This document shows positions 34,695-44,097 of a stretch of DNA of 64,000 nucleotides, piece after piece. Positions within the stretch are counted from its first letter, which is position 1. Every line of letters starts with the position of its first letter. The translations under genes were made by a program, and so were the position numbers. The DNA lies in assembly GCA_963778465.1 (NCBI GenBank), contig CAVZUK010000002.1, positions 558,001-622,000 of the forward strand, written 5' to 3'. The stretch is from CAVZBW01 sp963778465 (GTDB taxonomy: Bacteria > Actinomycetota > Acidimicrobiia > Acidimicrobiales > RAAP-2). Under the pieces are notes generated by a model. The model saw only the letters and a list, made by a program, of their open reading frames with translations, was not told the DNA's origin and made no database searches.

Positions 34695-35897
34695 GTGAGC
34701 GAGCAGAGCGGCATTCCGACGTCCAACACGACCGTCTTCTTGGACAACGTGCCCCCGATCTGGGGCGACGACGCCCAGGAGCAATGGGAGCGGATGCGGA
34801 CCGGTCCCGCCGTCGACCGGCGCAAGGGCATGTCGATGCTGGTCAGCCCCTCGGCCATCGACGAGCTGATGCACAACCCTGCGCTGCTCTCGTCGAACCC
34901 CGACGCCGTGTACCTCGGCTCGGACACCGGACTCATCCCGCTCCAGGTCGATCCACCCGACCACATCCGCTACCGCCGCATGCTGGACCCGCTCTTTTCG
35001 CCGCCCAAGATGGCCAAGCTCGAGGCCGACGTGGCCGACCTGGCCGACCGCTGCATCGACGACTTCATCGAGCAGGGGAGCTGCGACGTCGCGTCGCAGT
35101 TCTCGGTGCCGATCCCGTCGGGGACGTTCCTGCACCTGCTCGGGCTGCCGATCGAGCGGCTCGACGAGTTCATCGCCTTCAAGGACGACATGATCCGCCC
35201 GCGGGGATCGACGCGCGACGAGGTCCAGGCCACGCTCAAGCAGGCCGGCGAGTGGGTCTTCAACCTCTTCAACGAGGCACTGGGCCAGCGGGCGGGGCAG
35301 CAGACCGACGACATCCTCGGGCACCTCTTCCGGCTCGAGTCGACCGGGGAGCTGACCCGGCCGGAGTCGCTCAACATCTGCCACCTCCTGCTTTCGGCGG
35401 GACTCGACACCGTGACCGACAGCCTCGAGTGCTCCTTCGTGTTCCTCGCCCGGAACCCGAGCCACCAGCGGCTCCTCGTCGAGGATCCCGCCCTCACGCC
35501 CAAGGCCGTGGAGGAGCTGCTGCGCTGGATGTGTCCGGTGCCGACGGTCGCCAGGGTGATGATGGACGACGCCGACGTCGAGGGTTGCCCCGTCCGCTCC
35601 GGGACCAGGGTCAGCGTGATGCTGGCCACGATCAACATCGATCCGAGCCGGTTCGAAGACCCCTCCGAGGTCGACTTCGCCAGGAAGGCCAACAAGCACG
35701 CGAGCTTCGGGCTGGGCGTGCACCGGTGCCTCGGATCGCACCTCGCCCGGATGGAGCTGCGAGTGGCGCTCACGCAGTGGCACCGGAGGATCCCCTCGTA
35801 CCGGCTTCCTGCAGGTTTCGTGCCCGAGTACGCACCGTCTCTCCGCGAGATCCCCCACCTCCCGCTCGAGTTCGAGCCGGGGTCGCGCCTCGGCTGA
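34695..35897 (+). CDS. Cytochrome P450
   Basis: 400 residues. Canonical features: helix-C PPDHIRYRRMLDPLFS, I-helix LLLSAGLDTVTDSLE, the ExxR in VEELLRWM, and heme loop FGLGVHRCLGSHLAR with Cys345 as axial ligand. It would hydroxylate a ring or alkyl carbon using ferredoxin; no ferredoxin gene is in the window. GTG start at 34695 follows GAGAGGAGCCAA. It is 79 bases after the first amidohydrolase in the same operon, and 108 before the second. Confidence 0.95.
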   Translation: MSEQSGIPTSNTTVFLDNVPPIWGDDAQEQWERMRTGPAVDRRKGMSMLVSPSAIDELMHNPALLSSNPDAVYLGSDTGLIPLQVDPPDHIRYRRMLDPLFSPPKMAKLEADVADLADRCIDDFIEQGSCDVASQFSVPIPSGTFLHLLGLPIERLDEFIAFKDDMIRPRGSTRDEVQATLKQAGEWVFNLFNEALGQRAGQQTDDILGHLFRLESTGELTRPESLNICHLLLSAGLDTVTDSLECSFVFLARNPSHQRLLVEDPALTPKAVEELLRWMCPVPTVARVMMDDADVEGCPVRSGTRVSVMLATINIDPSRFEDPSEVDFARKANKHASFGLGVHRCLGSHLARMELRVALTQWHRRIPSYRLPAGFVPEYAPSLREIPHLPLEFEPGSRLG

Positions 35898-36005
35898 GCT
35901 CGGCCACCGGGGCGTCACGCCAGCTGTCGAAGCCGAGCCGGCGGGTACTACGCTGACCGTCGCGCCCGCGGCCGCGGGTGTCGATCGCGAAAAGGGGGTC
36001 TCGGG

Positions 36006-37286
36006 ATGGACGTTGGCGATCTGATCCTGGTGAGCGTTGATGACCACGTCGTCGAGCCACCCAACGTCTTCGAGGGTCGGCTGCCGGCCAAGTACGTGGA
36101 CCTGGCGCCCCAGTTCATCACCAGGGCCGACGGGACGAGCGCCTGGACCTACGAGGGCGCCGAGATCGGCAACATCGCGCTCAACGCGGTTGCGGGCCGG
36201 CCGCCCGACGAGTACGGGATGGAGCCGACCTCCTTCGACGAGATTCGCGACGGCTGCTACGACATCGACCAGCGGGTCAAGGACATGGACGCGAACGGCG
36301 TCCTCGGATCCCTCTGCTTCCCCTCGTTCCCGCAGTTTTGCGGGCAGCTCTTCGCCCGCACCGAGGACAAGGACGTCGCCCTCGCGATGGTCCGTGCCTA
36401 CAACGACTGGCACATCGACGAGTGGTGCGGGACCCACCCGGGGCGGTTCATCCCCTGCTCGCTGCCGGCCATCTGGGACCCGGAGGTCCTGGCCGCGGAG
36501 GTCCGCCGCACGGCTCGCAAGGGCGCCCACGCCGTGACCTTCTCGGAGAACCCGTCCAAGCTCGGGTGGCCCAGCATCCACAGCGACCACTGGGATCCCT
36601 TCTGGACGGCGTGCTGCGACGAGAACGTGGTGGTGTGCATGCACATCGGCTCCTCGTCGGAGATCATCGTCACGTCTCCCGACGCCCCGATCGACGTGCT
36701 GATCACCTGTACGCCGATGAACATCGTCCGGGCCGCCGCCGATCTGGTCTGGTCGCAAGTTCTGCGCAAGTTCTCCGGCCTGAAGGTGGCGCTGTCGGAG
36801 GGCGGGATCGGATGGATCCCGTACTTCCTGGAGCGGATCGACTACAACTACCAAAAGCACCGCGCCTGGACCGGCCAGGACTTCGGCGACCAGCTGCCGA
36901 GCGAGGTCTTCAACGAGCACGTCATCACCTGCTTCATCGACGACGCGTTCGGTGTGGCGAGTCACGAGTACCTCAACATGAAGAACGTGACCTGGGAGTG
37001 TGACTACCCGCACTCGGACACGACCTGGCCGACCGCCCCCGAGCAGCTGTGGAAGGACATCGGCGGCATGGACGTGGAGGAGATCCGGGACGTGACGCAC
37101 CGCAACGCCATGCGCCACTTCAGCTACGACCCCTTCTCGGTCATCCCCGAGCGCGAGTGCACGGTCGACGCGTTGCGGCTCCGGGCGGCCGGTCACGACG
37201 TCTCGATTCGGGCCACCAACCGAAGCCACGTGGGGGGACACGCCAACCGGGCGGCCGACCTCGGCACCCTCACCTCCAGCAGCTGA
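36006..37286 (+). CDS. Amidohydrolase-2 family metal-dependent hydrolase (paralog)
   Basis: 426 residues and almost colinear with the 33338 gene: ILVSVDDHVVEPPNVFEGRL, FCGQLFARTEDKDVALAMVR, VVCMHIGSSS, LSEGGIGWIPYFLERIDYNY, VTWECDYPHSDTTWPTAP. The pair is probably a tandem duplication split by the P450 gene. ATG at 36006 follows AAAGGGGGTCTCGGG. Its 3' end is 15 bases before the acyl-CoA dehydrogenase, so it belongs to the same operon. Confidence 0.92.
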   Translation: MDVGDLILVSVDDHVVEPPNVFEGRLPAKYVDLAPQFITRADGTSAWTYEGAEIGNIALNAVAGRPPDEYGMEPTSFDEIRDGCYDIDQRVKDMDANGVLGSLCFPSFPQFCGQLFARTEDKDVALAMVRAYNDWHIDEWCGTHPGRFIPCSLPAIWDPEVLAAEVRRTARKGAHAVTFSENPSKLGWPSIHSDHWDPFWTACCDENVVVCMHIGSSSEIIVTSPDAPIDVLITCTPMNIVRAAADLVWSQVLRKFSGLKVALSEGGIGWIPYFLERIDYNYQKHRAWTGQDFGDQLPSEVFNEHVITCFIDDAFGVASHEYLNMKNVTWECDYPHSDTTWPTAPEQLWKDIGGMDVEEIRDVTHRNAMRHFSYDPFSVIPERECTVDALRLRAAGHDVSIRATNRSHVGGHANRAADLGTLTSSS

Positions 37287-37301
37287 GCGGCGTCGACCGA
37301 G

Positions 37302-38432
37302 GTGGACCTGCAGCGCAACGAAGACCAAGAGCTGCTCAGAGAGACGACCCGGAGGTACCTGGAGAGCACGTGCCCGCTCCCCACGTTGAGGGAGTGGGCC
37401 GACAAGCAGCCCGCAGGGTTCCCGCTCGAGTGGTGGCGGCGGGGCGCAGAGCTCGGTTGGACGTCGCTCCTCGTCGCCGAGGATCACGGGGGCGGCAGCA
37501 TCTCCGGGCAGGGGCTGATGGACCTGGTGCTCATCGCCGAGGAGATGGGCCGTCTGGTCTCCCCGGGCCCGCTCGGCCCGGTCAACGTCGTGGCGGCCGC
37601 GCTCTCCGAGTCCGGTTCCGACGAGCAGAGGGCCGAGGTCCTGCCGCAGCTCCTGTCGGGGGAGGCATTGGCCTCGTGGTGCCTGTCCGAGCCGGGGCCG
37701 GGTTGGGGAGCGGAGCAGGTCCGCACCGATGCCACCGAGCGCGACGGCGGTTTCGTCCTCCAGGGTGAAAAGGGTCCCGTGGAGGCCGCGGCGGACGCCA
37801 GCTGGTTCCTCGTGACCACCAAGGTCGGCGGGGCCCTGACGCAGCTCCTGGTGCCCGCCGACACCGAGGGGGTGTCCGTCGCCCCGCTGCAGAGCCTCGA
37901 CCTCGTGCGCCGCTTCGCCACGGTGCGTTTCGACTCCGTCGCCCTGCCCGGTGGTGCCCTCGTGGGGACCGTCGGAGGTGCGGCGGAGCTGGTCGAGCGG
38001 CAGCTCGAGATCGCCGTGGCGATCCAGTGCGCGGGGATGGTCGGTGCGGCCGACGAGATGTTCGGGCGCACGCTGGCCTACTCGTTCGACCGCTTCTCCT
38101 TCGGCCGCCCGCTGGCCTCGTACCAGGCGCTCAAGCACCGGTTTGCCGACATGAAGCTCTGGCTGGAGGCCTGCCACGCCACGGCGTTTGGCGCGGCGCG
38201 GGCGGTCCAGGGCCGCAAGGAGCGGGCGCCCGAGCTCGTCAGCGTGGCCAAGTCCTACATCGGTGACCGGGCCCCGGCGATCCTGCAGGACTGCGTGCAG
38301 CTCCACGGCGGGATCGGCGTGACCTGGGACCACGACCTGCATCTCTACCTGCGCCGGGTGGTCCAGGATCGGGCGCTGTTCGGCACGCCGGACGAGCACC
38401 GCGAACGCATCGCCGTGATGGCGGGGATGTAG
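37302..38432 (+). CDS. Acyl-CoA dehydrogenase, short type
   Basis: 376 residues. Recognisable dehydrogenase core: LGWTSLLVAEDHGGGSISGQ, WCLSEPGPGWGAEQVRTDAT, FGRTLAYSFDRFSFGRPLAS YQALKHRFADM, and QLHGGIGVTWDHDLHLYLRR near the end. Divergent from the first dehydrogenase in this window; adjacent pairs like this one often form alpha2beta2 enzymes in which only one subunit carries the catalytic Glu. GTG at 37302 follows the amidohydrolase by 15 bases. Confidence 0.9.
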   Translation: MDLQRNEDQELLRETTRRYLESTCPLPTLREWADKQPAGFPLEWWRRGAELGWTSLLVAEDHGGGSISGQGLMDLVLIAEEMGRLVSPGPLGPVNVVAAALSESGSDEQRAEVLPQLLSGEALASWCLSEPGPGWGAEQVRTDATERDGGFVLQGEKGPVEAAADASWFLVTTKVGGALTQLLVPADTEGVSVAPLQSLDLVRRFATVRFDSVALPGGALVGTVGGAAELVERQLEIAVAIQCAGMVGAADEMFGRTLAYSFDRFSFGRPLASYQALKHRFADMKLWLEACHATAFGAARAVQGRKERAPELVSVAKSYIGDRAPAILQDCVQLHGGIGVTWDHDLHLYLRRVVQDRALFGTPDEHRERIAVMAGM

Positions 38433-38442
38433 GGAGGACGTC

Positions 38443-39753
38443 GTGGCCGATCCTGCGAGCCGTGCCGAGCACGGTGCCGACCCCACCGCACGACCCGTCC
38501 CCCTCGAGGAGATCGAGGAATTCCGGCTCCGCGCCCGGGCCTGGCTGGCCGACCACATGCCGCGCCTCGAGGAGGGCTACACCAACGGCCAGCTCATGCG
38601 CGACGACGAGATGGGCGTTCGCGCCCGCGAGCTGCAGCGGATCCTCTTCGACGGTGGCTACGCCGGGCTGTGCTTCCCGGTCGAGTACGGCGGCCAGGGG
38701 CTGACCCGGGCCCACCAGGAGGCGTTCACCCAGGAGTCGGCTCCCTACGAGATGCCCGTCCTCTTCAACGTGCCGACGTTCTCGATCCTGGCCCCCACCC
38801 TGCTCGACTTTGGCAACGAGGAGCAGAAGCGCCGCCACATCCCGGCGATCCTCTCCGGCGACGAGCTGTGGGTCCAGTTCCTGTCAGAGCCCAGCGGCGG
38901 CTCCGACCTGGCGGGCCTCGTGACGCGGGCCACCCAGGACGGAGACGTGTTCGTCCTCAACGGCTCCAAGATCTGGAGCTCGGGCGCGTTCCGATCGGAC
39001 TATGCCCTCTGCCTGGCGCGCACCAACTGGCACGCGCCCAAGCACCGCGGCCTGACGTGCTTCATCGTAAAGATCCACCAGCCCGGGATCGAGGTGCAGC
39101 AGATCCGGATGGTCGACGGGTGGAACGAGTTCTGCCAGGAGTTCTTCGACGACGTGGCCATCCCGGCCGAGAACGTCGTCGGCCAGGTCAATGACGGGTG
39201 GACGGTCGCCTCTCGTCTGCTGTACCACGAGCGCGGTGCCGTCGGAGGGGCCTCGCCGTACACGAGCGGGCTCAGCGGGCGGGCCGGTTCCCGCGGGGGT
39301 CAACGATTCGACCTCGCGGGCATCGCAAACGAGGTGGGGCGGTCCGACGACCGTCGGATTCGCCAACTGGTGGCGGAGGCCCGCGTCAACGACCGGGTCG
39401 CGCAGCAGCTCGTCGAGCGGGTGACGGTCGGCATCGAAACCGGGTACTTCCCCGGGCCGGCCGGAGCGCTGCCCCGGCTGCTCGTAGCCACCAACAGCGA
39501 GCGTCACCACGACATCGCGCTGGAGCTCGCGGCCTCGAGCGCCGCGGCATGGTCGGCCGAGGGAGATGTGCTCGGCGATCTGGCGACGCAGTACCTGATG
39601 CGGCAGGGCGGCAGCCTCGGCGGCGGCAGCAACGAGATGCAGCGCAACATCATCAGCGAGCGGGTGCTCGGCATGCCCCGGGAGTACGCGGCCGACAAGG
39701 ACAAGCCCTTCGACGAGGTTCCGCACAACCCGACGCCCACCAGGAGCGGTTGA
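38443..39753 (+). CDS. Acyl-CoA dehydrogenase, second subunit of the pair
   Basis: 436 residues. Motifs: YAGLCFPVEYGGQGLTRAHQ, VQFLSEPSGGSDLAGLVTRA, VFVLNGSKIWSSGAFRSDYA, EFFDDVAIPAENVVGQVNDG and the C-terminal LGGGSNEMQRNIISERVLGM. GTG at 38443 is 11 bases after the preceding dehydrogenase. Longer than the partner because of an insertion around residues 250-330. Together they would make one heteromeric dehydrogenase acting on a cyclic or branched acyl-CoA. Confidence 0.92.
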   Translation: MADPASRAEHGADPTARPVPLEEIEEFRLRARAWLADHMPRLEEGYTNGQLMRDDEMGVRARELQRILFDGGYAGLCFPVEYGGQGLTRAHQEAFTQESAPYEMPVLFNVPTFSILAPTLLDFGNEEQKRRHIPAILSGDELWVQFLSEPSGGSDLAGLVTRATQDGDVFVLNGSKIWSSGAFRSDYALCLARTNWHAPKHRGLTCFIVKIHQPGIEVQQIRMVDGWNEFCQEFFDDVAIPAENVVGQVNDGWTVASRLLYHERGAVGGASPYTSGLSGRAGSRGGQRFDLAGIANEVGRSDDRRIRQLVAEARVNDRVAQQLVERVTVGIETGYFPGPAGALPRLLVATNSERHHDIALELAASSAAAWSAEGDVLGDLATQYLMRQGGSLGGGSNEMQRNIISERVLGMPREYAADKDKPFDEVPHNPTPTRSG

Positions 39754-39772
39754 CCAAAAGGGGGATGGGGAG

Positions 39773-41272
39773 ATGAGCGCTGGTGGGCTGGGAAGACCCA
39801 TGGGCCGGGTGCTCGAGGAGGCGACGGCGCTCGACCCGGGTCGCGCCGCGCTGATCATCGAGGGCGAGGTCACCACCTACGGGGAGCTCACCGAGGCGGT
39901 CGCTCGGGTCGCGGCGGCGCTGCGCGGGGCGGGCCTGGAGCCCGGTTGGCGCATCCCGCTCGTCGACGACGCCAGCATCCTGTCCGTCGCCACCCTGATC
40001 GCCGCGCCGACCGTCGGCGCGGCGACCGCGTTGATGAACCCGCGCCTCACCTCGAGGGAGCTCGACGAGCTCATGGAGGCGGCGGCGACCGCACCCGTGG
40101 CCGTGGCCGGACCGGCCTATGCCGAGGTCGTGCGCGGGACCGCCGTCCGTTCGGTGCTCGGCACGGAGGACCTGCTCCGGGACGGGGTCGGGGCGGGCGG
40201 CCCCGCCGGTCCGGATCCCGATCGCCGTTCCGAGGCCGTCTTGATCTTCACGAGCGGCACCACCGGGAGGCCCAAGGCCGTGCCGCTCAGCCACGGCCTC
40301 ATGGGCCCGCGCATCGCCACGTACTCGCCGCAGGTGGACCCCGTGGCCGCCGTCACGATGCTCTGCGTCCCGTTGGTGCACATCGGGGGGATGCTCGGCC
40401 TCATGGTGGCGTTGGCCAAGGGCTCGACCGTCGTGGTGCAGACCCGGTTCAGCCCCGGCGAGTGGCTCGAGCTCGTCGAGCGACACGGGGTGCAGAGCGC
40501 CTTCGTCGTGCCGACGATGCTGCATCGCATCCTCGACGACCCGGCGTTCGATCGGACGGACGTGTCGTCTCTCGTGGCCCTCTCCTACGGCGCCGCCCCG
40601 GCTTCCCCCGACCTCATCCGCCGCGCCACGGAGGCGCTGCCCAAGGTCGCGCTCACCAACACCTTCGGCCAGACCGAGACGCTGGGATCGATCACGGCGC
40701 TGTTGCCCCAGGACCTGGCCCGGGGAAAGGAGGCCTCCGTCGGCCGACCACTCCCGGGGGTGGAGATCCGCGTCGTGGACGCCGTCACCGGGGAACCGGT
40801 GCCGACCGGCACCGTGGGCGAGCTGTGGGTGCGGACCGAAGCGAGCGTGATCCCCGAGTCCTCCGGCACCGGCGACGGACCGGCCGTGCCCGAGGGCTGG
40901 CTGCGCACGGGCGACATGGTCTCCGTGGACGAGGACGGCTACCTCTATCCGTCGGGCCGCCTCTCGGACACCATCAACCGGGGAGGGGAGAAGTTCGCCC
41001 CGCTCGAGGTCGAGACCGTGCTCCACGAGCATCCCGGGGTGCGCGACGTGGCCGTGATCGGCGTGCCCGACCCGGAGATGGGTCAGCGCGTGGGTGTCGC
41101 GGTCGTGCTCGCCGAGCCCGTGACGGGAGAGGAGCTCCGGGAGTTCTGCCGGGGCCGGATCGCCAGCTTCAAGCTGCCCGAGCGGTTCGCCTTCGTGGAC
41201 GAGATCCCCTACAACGACTTCGGCAAGGTGGCTCGCAAGCAGGTCCGTACCCTCTTCGCCGACGGCAGCTGA
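39773..41272 (+). CDS. AMP-dependent acyl-CoA ligase
   Basis: 499 residues. P-loop VLIFTSGTTGRPKAVPLSHG, MLCVPLVHIGGMLGLMVAL, ALTNTFGQTETLGSITAL, WLRTGDMVSVDEDGYLYPSG, INRGGEKFAPLEVETVLHEH, and catalytic Lys in IPYNDFGKVARKQVRTL. Here the usual PRTxxGK is YNDFGK, still with Lys. ATG at 39773 follows GGGGGATGGGGAG 20 bases after the dehydrogenase pair. Followed directly by a second ligase. Confidence 0.93.
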   Translation: MSAGGLGRPMGRVLEEATALDPGRAALIIEGEVTTYGELTEAVARVAAALRGAGLEPGWRIPLVDDASILSVATLIAAPTVGAATALMNPRLTSRELDELMEAAATAPVAVAGPAYAEVVRGTAVRSVLGTEDLLRDGVGAGGPAGPDPDRRSEAVLIFTSGTTGRPKAVPLSHGLMGPRIATYSPQVDPVAAVTMLCVPLVHIGGMLGLMVALAKGSTVVVQTRFSPGEWLELVERHGVQSAFVVPTMLHRILDDPAFDRTDVSSLVALSYGAAPASPDLIRRATEALPKVALTNTFGQTETLGSITALLPQDLARGKEASVGRPLPGVEIRVVDAVTGEPVPTGTVGELWVRTEASVIPESSGTGDGPAVPEGWLRTGDMVSVDEDGYLYPSGRLSDTINRGGEKFAPLEVETVLHEHPGVRDVAVIGVPDPEMGQRVGVAVVLAEPVTGEELREFCRGRIASFKLPERFAFVDEIPYNDFGKVARKQVRTLFADGS

Positions 41273-41274
41273 CC

Positions 41275-42753
41275 GTGGCGCAGCAGAAGGTCGGTGGCCA
41301 CCCGAGGGGCGTCGCCGGCGTCGCGGCGGACGACCCGGACCGGATCGCGCTCATCGAGGGGTCCCGTCGGATCACCTTCGGTGAGCTCGACTCGCAGGCC
41401 AACGGGCTGGCGGTCGCCCTGGCCGAGGACGGGGTGGGTCACGGCGACGCCGTCGGCATGATGCTGCACAACCGTGCCGAGTGGTTCGCCATCTCGCATG
41501 CCGTGGCGCGTCTCGGGGCCATGTTCGTCCCGATCTCGCACCGCCTGACGCCCTCGGAGGTGCGCTACATCGTCCAGGACTCGGGCATGAAGGTGTGCTT
41601 CGCCGAGGGCGACGTGGACCTCGGCGTGGACGGCGTGCGCACGGTGGACGTGGACCGGGCCGGCTGGATCCGACCGGAGCCGGCGCCACCGAGCCGCGAG
41701 TTCCTCCACACGCCGCCGACCCTGATGGGGTACACGTCCGGCACGACGGGCCGGCCCAAGGCGGTCGAGCGACCCGCGCCCGTGCCAGCCCCGGAGGCCA
41801 CGACCTCGGCGGTCGCCGCCTTTTGGGGCTACGGCCGAGAGACCGTCCAGCTCATGTGCGGGCCGCTCTACCACACGGCGCCCAGCGCCTACTCGGAGTA
41901 CGCGTTGTGGGAGGGAGGCCGCGTCGTCGTCCAGGAAGGCTTCGTCGGCGACCGGGCGCTGTCGCTCATCGAGGAGCACCGGGTCACCTCGACGCAGATG
42001 GTGCCGGCGCACTTCGTGCGGCTGCTCGACGCCGAGTGGAGCCGCTACGACCGCTCGAGCGTCCGGCTGGTCATCCACGCCGCCGCGCCCTGTCCCCTCT
42101 CCGTCAAGTGGCGGATCCTCGGGGTCTTCCCTCCGGGCACGGTCTGGGAGCTCTACGGGGCGACCGAGAGCATGGGCTCGGTGATCTCGCCGGGGGAGTG
42201 GATGCTCAAGCCGGGCAGCGTCGGACGCCCGTTCCCCGGCCTCCACATCCGGGTGCTCGACGGGTCCGGCGACCCGCTCCCGCCAGGCGAGATCGGGACC
42301 ATCTACGTCTCGACCTTCCCTGGCTCGAAGTTCTCGTACCGGGGCGACTCCGACAAGACGGCCAGCGCCTACCGAGAGGGGTATGTCACCGTCGGCGACC
42401 TCGGCCACCTCGACGAGCACGGCTACCTGTACATCGCCGACCGCCGCACCGACCTCATCATCCGGGGCGGGGTCAACATCTACCCCGCCGAGGTGGAGAG
42501 CGCGCTGGCCGAGGATCCCGACGTCGGCGACGCGGCCGTCATCGGCCTGCCCGACGAGCGGATGGGCCATCGGGTCCACGCCATCGTCGAGTTGCGGCCG
42601 GGGGTCGACCCCGACTCCGGGGCCATCCTGGGGCGTCTCTCGGAGCGCCTCGCCGACTACAAGCGACCGTCGTCGATCGAGTTCGTCGAGGCGCTCCCGC
42701 GCGAGCCGAACGGCAAGGTGCTCAAGCACCGCCTGCAAGAGGAGCGCCGGTAG
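41275..42753 (+). CDS. AMP-dependent acyl-CoA ligase
   Basis: 492 residues from the GTG at 41275, three bases after the previous stop. P-loop LMGYTSGTTGRPKAV, CGPLYHTAPSAYSEYALW, WELYGATESMGSVISPG, YVTVGDLGHLDEHGYLYIAD, TDLIIRGGVNIYPAEVESAL and LPREPNGKVLKHRLQEER with the catalytic Lys. Resembles fatty-acid/aryl FadD-type ligases. Two adjacent ligases suggest different acids or sequential activation. The same frame stays open far upstream inside the previous gene, so the boundary is set by the stop codon and the GTG. Confidence 0.92.
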   Translation: MAQQKVGGHPRGVAGVAADDPDRIALIEGSRRITFGELDSQANGLAVALAEDGVGHGDAVGMMLHNRAEWFAISHAVARLGAMFVPISHRLTPSEVRYIVQDSGMKVCFAEGDVDLGVDGVRTVDVDRAGWIRPEPAPPSREFLHTPPTLMGYTSGTTGRPKAVERPAPVPAPEATTSAVAAFWGYGRETVQLMCGPLYHTAPSAYSEYALWEGGRVVVQEGFVGDRALSLIEEHRVTSTQMVPAHFVRLLDAEWSRYDRSSVRLVIHAAAPCPLSVKWRILGVFPPGTVWELYGATESMGSVISPGEWMLKPGSVGRPFPGLHIRVLDGSGDPLPPGEIGTIYVSTFPGSKFSYRGDSDKTASAYREGYVTVGDLGHLDEHGYLYIADRRTDLIIRGGVNIYPAEVESALAEDPDVGDAAVIGLPDERMGHRVHAIVELRPGVDPDSGAILGRLSERLADYKRPSSIEFVEALPREPNGKVLKHRLQEERR

Positions 42754-42851
42754 GGCGAAATCGCGTCAGGAGAACTTGCGTTCTCTAGACAATCGCGGGA
42801 CCGTCCCATAACATGACCGTCACACACGCTGATGAGCGATTGGGGGGTTCC
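42754..42851 (+). promoter_or_regulatory. Candidate operator/promoter for the binding-protein gene
   Basis: GAGAAC-TTGC-GTTCTC at 42770-42785 is a perfect 6-bp inverted repeat with a four-base spacer. The half-site AGAAC is also that of actinobacterial KstR-type sites, though those use a two-base spacer. Just after it TAGACA (42786-42791) and CATAAC (42807-42812) may be -35 and -10 elements, 15 bases apart, with transcription starting near 42820, so the ATG at 42852 is preferred over the one at 42813. Confidence 0.4.
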
Positions 42852-44075
42852 ATGCGCGCTCTGTGCCGGCGATTCGTCGCGGTCTTGGGTGGGATGTTGA
42901 TGGTCAGCACGGCGCTGATCGGGCTGCAGACGAGCGGCCCCGCGGGCGCCGCCAACACCGCACCCATCAACGTCGGCGTCGTCTGCAGCTGTACGGGACC
43001 GCTGGCGTCGAGCATCACCGTGGGGCCGCCGTCTTACGAGGCGTGGGCCAAGGCCGTCAACGCCCAGGGGGGCATCAACGGGCACCACGTGAACGTCATC
43101 ACCGTCGACGACTCCTTCAACTCCGGTACGTCCCTCTCGGAGGTCGAGAACCTGGTCAACAACGACCACGTCGTGGCGCTGGTCGACTCCTCCGACGTCG
43201 ACGCGGCCTGGGGGACCTACGTCCAGCAGCACAACGTGCCGGTGGTCGGCGGGGGCTCCTCGAGCGAGTTGTACCTGACCAACGCCGACTTCTTCGCGGT
43301 CGGCCAGACGCTGGACGACTACTTCATCAACTACATCAAGGCCGCGGAAAAGGTCGGGGCCAAGAACATCGCCCAGTTCTACTGCGCCGAGGCGGCGACC
43401 TGCCAGGAGGGTGTGCCGTTCCTCAAGAAGACGGCCGCGGCCGAGAACTTCAAGGTGTCGTACGTCACGGAGGTGTCGGCGTCCGCGCCGAGCTACGCCG
43501 CCGAGTGCCTCGCGGCGAAGCAGGCGGGCGTCCAGTCCCTCAACGTGGCCGACGCCGTCTCGGTGGTCGAGGCCGTCGCCTCGGACTGCGTGAAGCAGCA
43601 GTTCACTCCCTGGCAGATCGCGCTCGACGGTGGCGTGGCCAAGTCGTTCGCCTCGGCACCGGGCATCGAGAACAAGTTCATCGGCTCGGAGCCCAACATC
43701 CCGTTCTTCACCACCAACACGCCCGCCACGGAGCAGATGCACAGCAACCTCGAGAAGTACGCCAAGAGCTCCTTGGACTCGCCCAACTGGAACGAGCAGG
43801 GCATCCAGATGTACGCCTCGGGGCTGTTGCTCGGTCAGGCGCTCAAGGAGGTGGACGCCGGCAAGAACGGCGCCGTCACGACGGCGAACGTCTTGAACGG
43901 CCTCTACAGCCTGCACAAGGAGACGCTGGGCGGCATCGCCCCGCCGCTGACCTACACCAAGGGCAAGCCGACCCCGATCGACTGCTGGTACTGGATCCGG
44001 ATCCAGAACAGCAAGTTCACCACGCCCTACGGCGTTGCGCCGGTGTGCGTGCCACCGCCGCCGGGAACCATCTAG
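42852..44075 (+). CDS. Periplasmic type-1 (branched-chain amino-acid ABC type) binding protein
   Basis: 407 residues. A clear Sec signal peptide (MRALCRRFVAVLGGMLMVST to AGAANT) without a lipobox Cys, then INVGVVCSCTGPLASSITVG, NAQGGINGHHVNVITVDDSF, VENLVNNDHVVALVDSSDV and VGGGSSSELYLT, the Leu/Ile/Val-binding fold; four Cys suggest disulfides (YCAEAATCQ, DCVKQQ). No permease or ATPase gene is in the window. ATG 42852 has a GGGGGG ribosome site. It could deliver the substrate of the upstream ligases; that is inference. Confidence 0.9.
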   Translation: MRALCRRFVAVLGGMLMVSTALIGLQTSGPAGAANTAPINVGVVCSCTGPLASSITVGPPSYEAWAKAVNAQGGINGHHVNVITVDDSFNSGTSLSEVENLVNNDHVVALVDSSDVDAAWGTYVQQHNVPVVGGGSSSELYLTNADFFAVGQTLDDYFINYIKAAEKVGAKNIAQFYCAEAATCQEGVPFLKKTAAAENFKVSYVTEVSASAPSYAAECLAAKQAGVQSLNVADAVSVVEAVASDCVKQQFTPWQIALDGGVAKSFASAPGIENKFIGSEPNIPFFTTNTPATEQMHSNLEKYAKSSLDSPNWNEQGIQMYASGLLLGQALKEVDAGKNGAVTTANVLNGLYSLHKETLGGIAPPLTYTKGKPTPIDCWYWIRIQNSKFTTPYGVAPVCVPPPPGTI

Positions 44076-44097
44076 TCCCGCCGTCGGGTCGTCGCCC

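Noticed and set aside
34434..38558. Very long minus-strand frame opposite the P450/amidohydrolase operon
   Set aside because: Antisense shadow of strongly GC3-biased genes; the sense strand has P450, amidohydrolase and dehydrogenase motifs.
39946..42753. 935-codon open frame through the ligase at 39773 into the next ligase
   Set aside because: The first third is the ligase gene read out of frame; the recognisable protein starts at GTG 41275.
42770..42785. A true KstR site
   Set aside because: The spacer is four bases, not two, so I keep only the half-site similarity.
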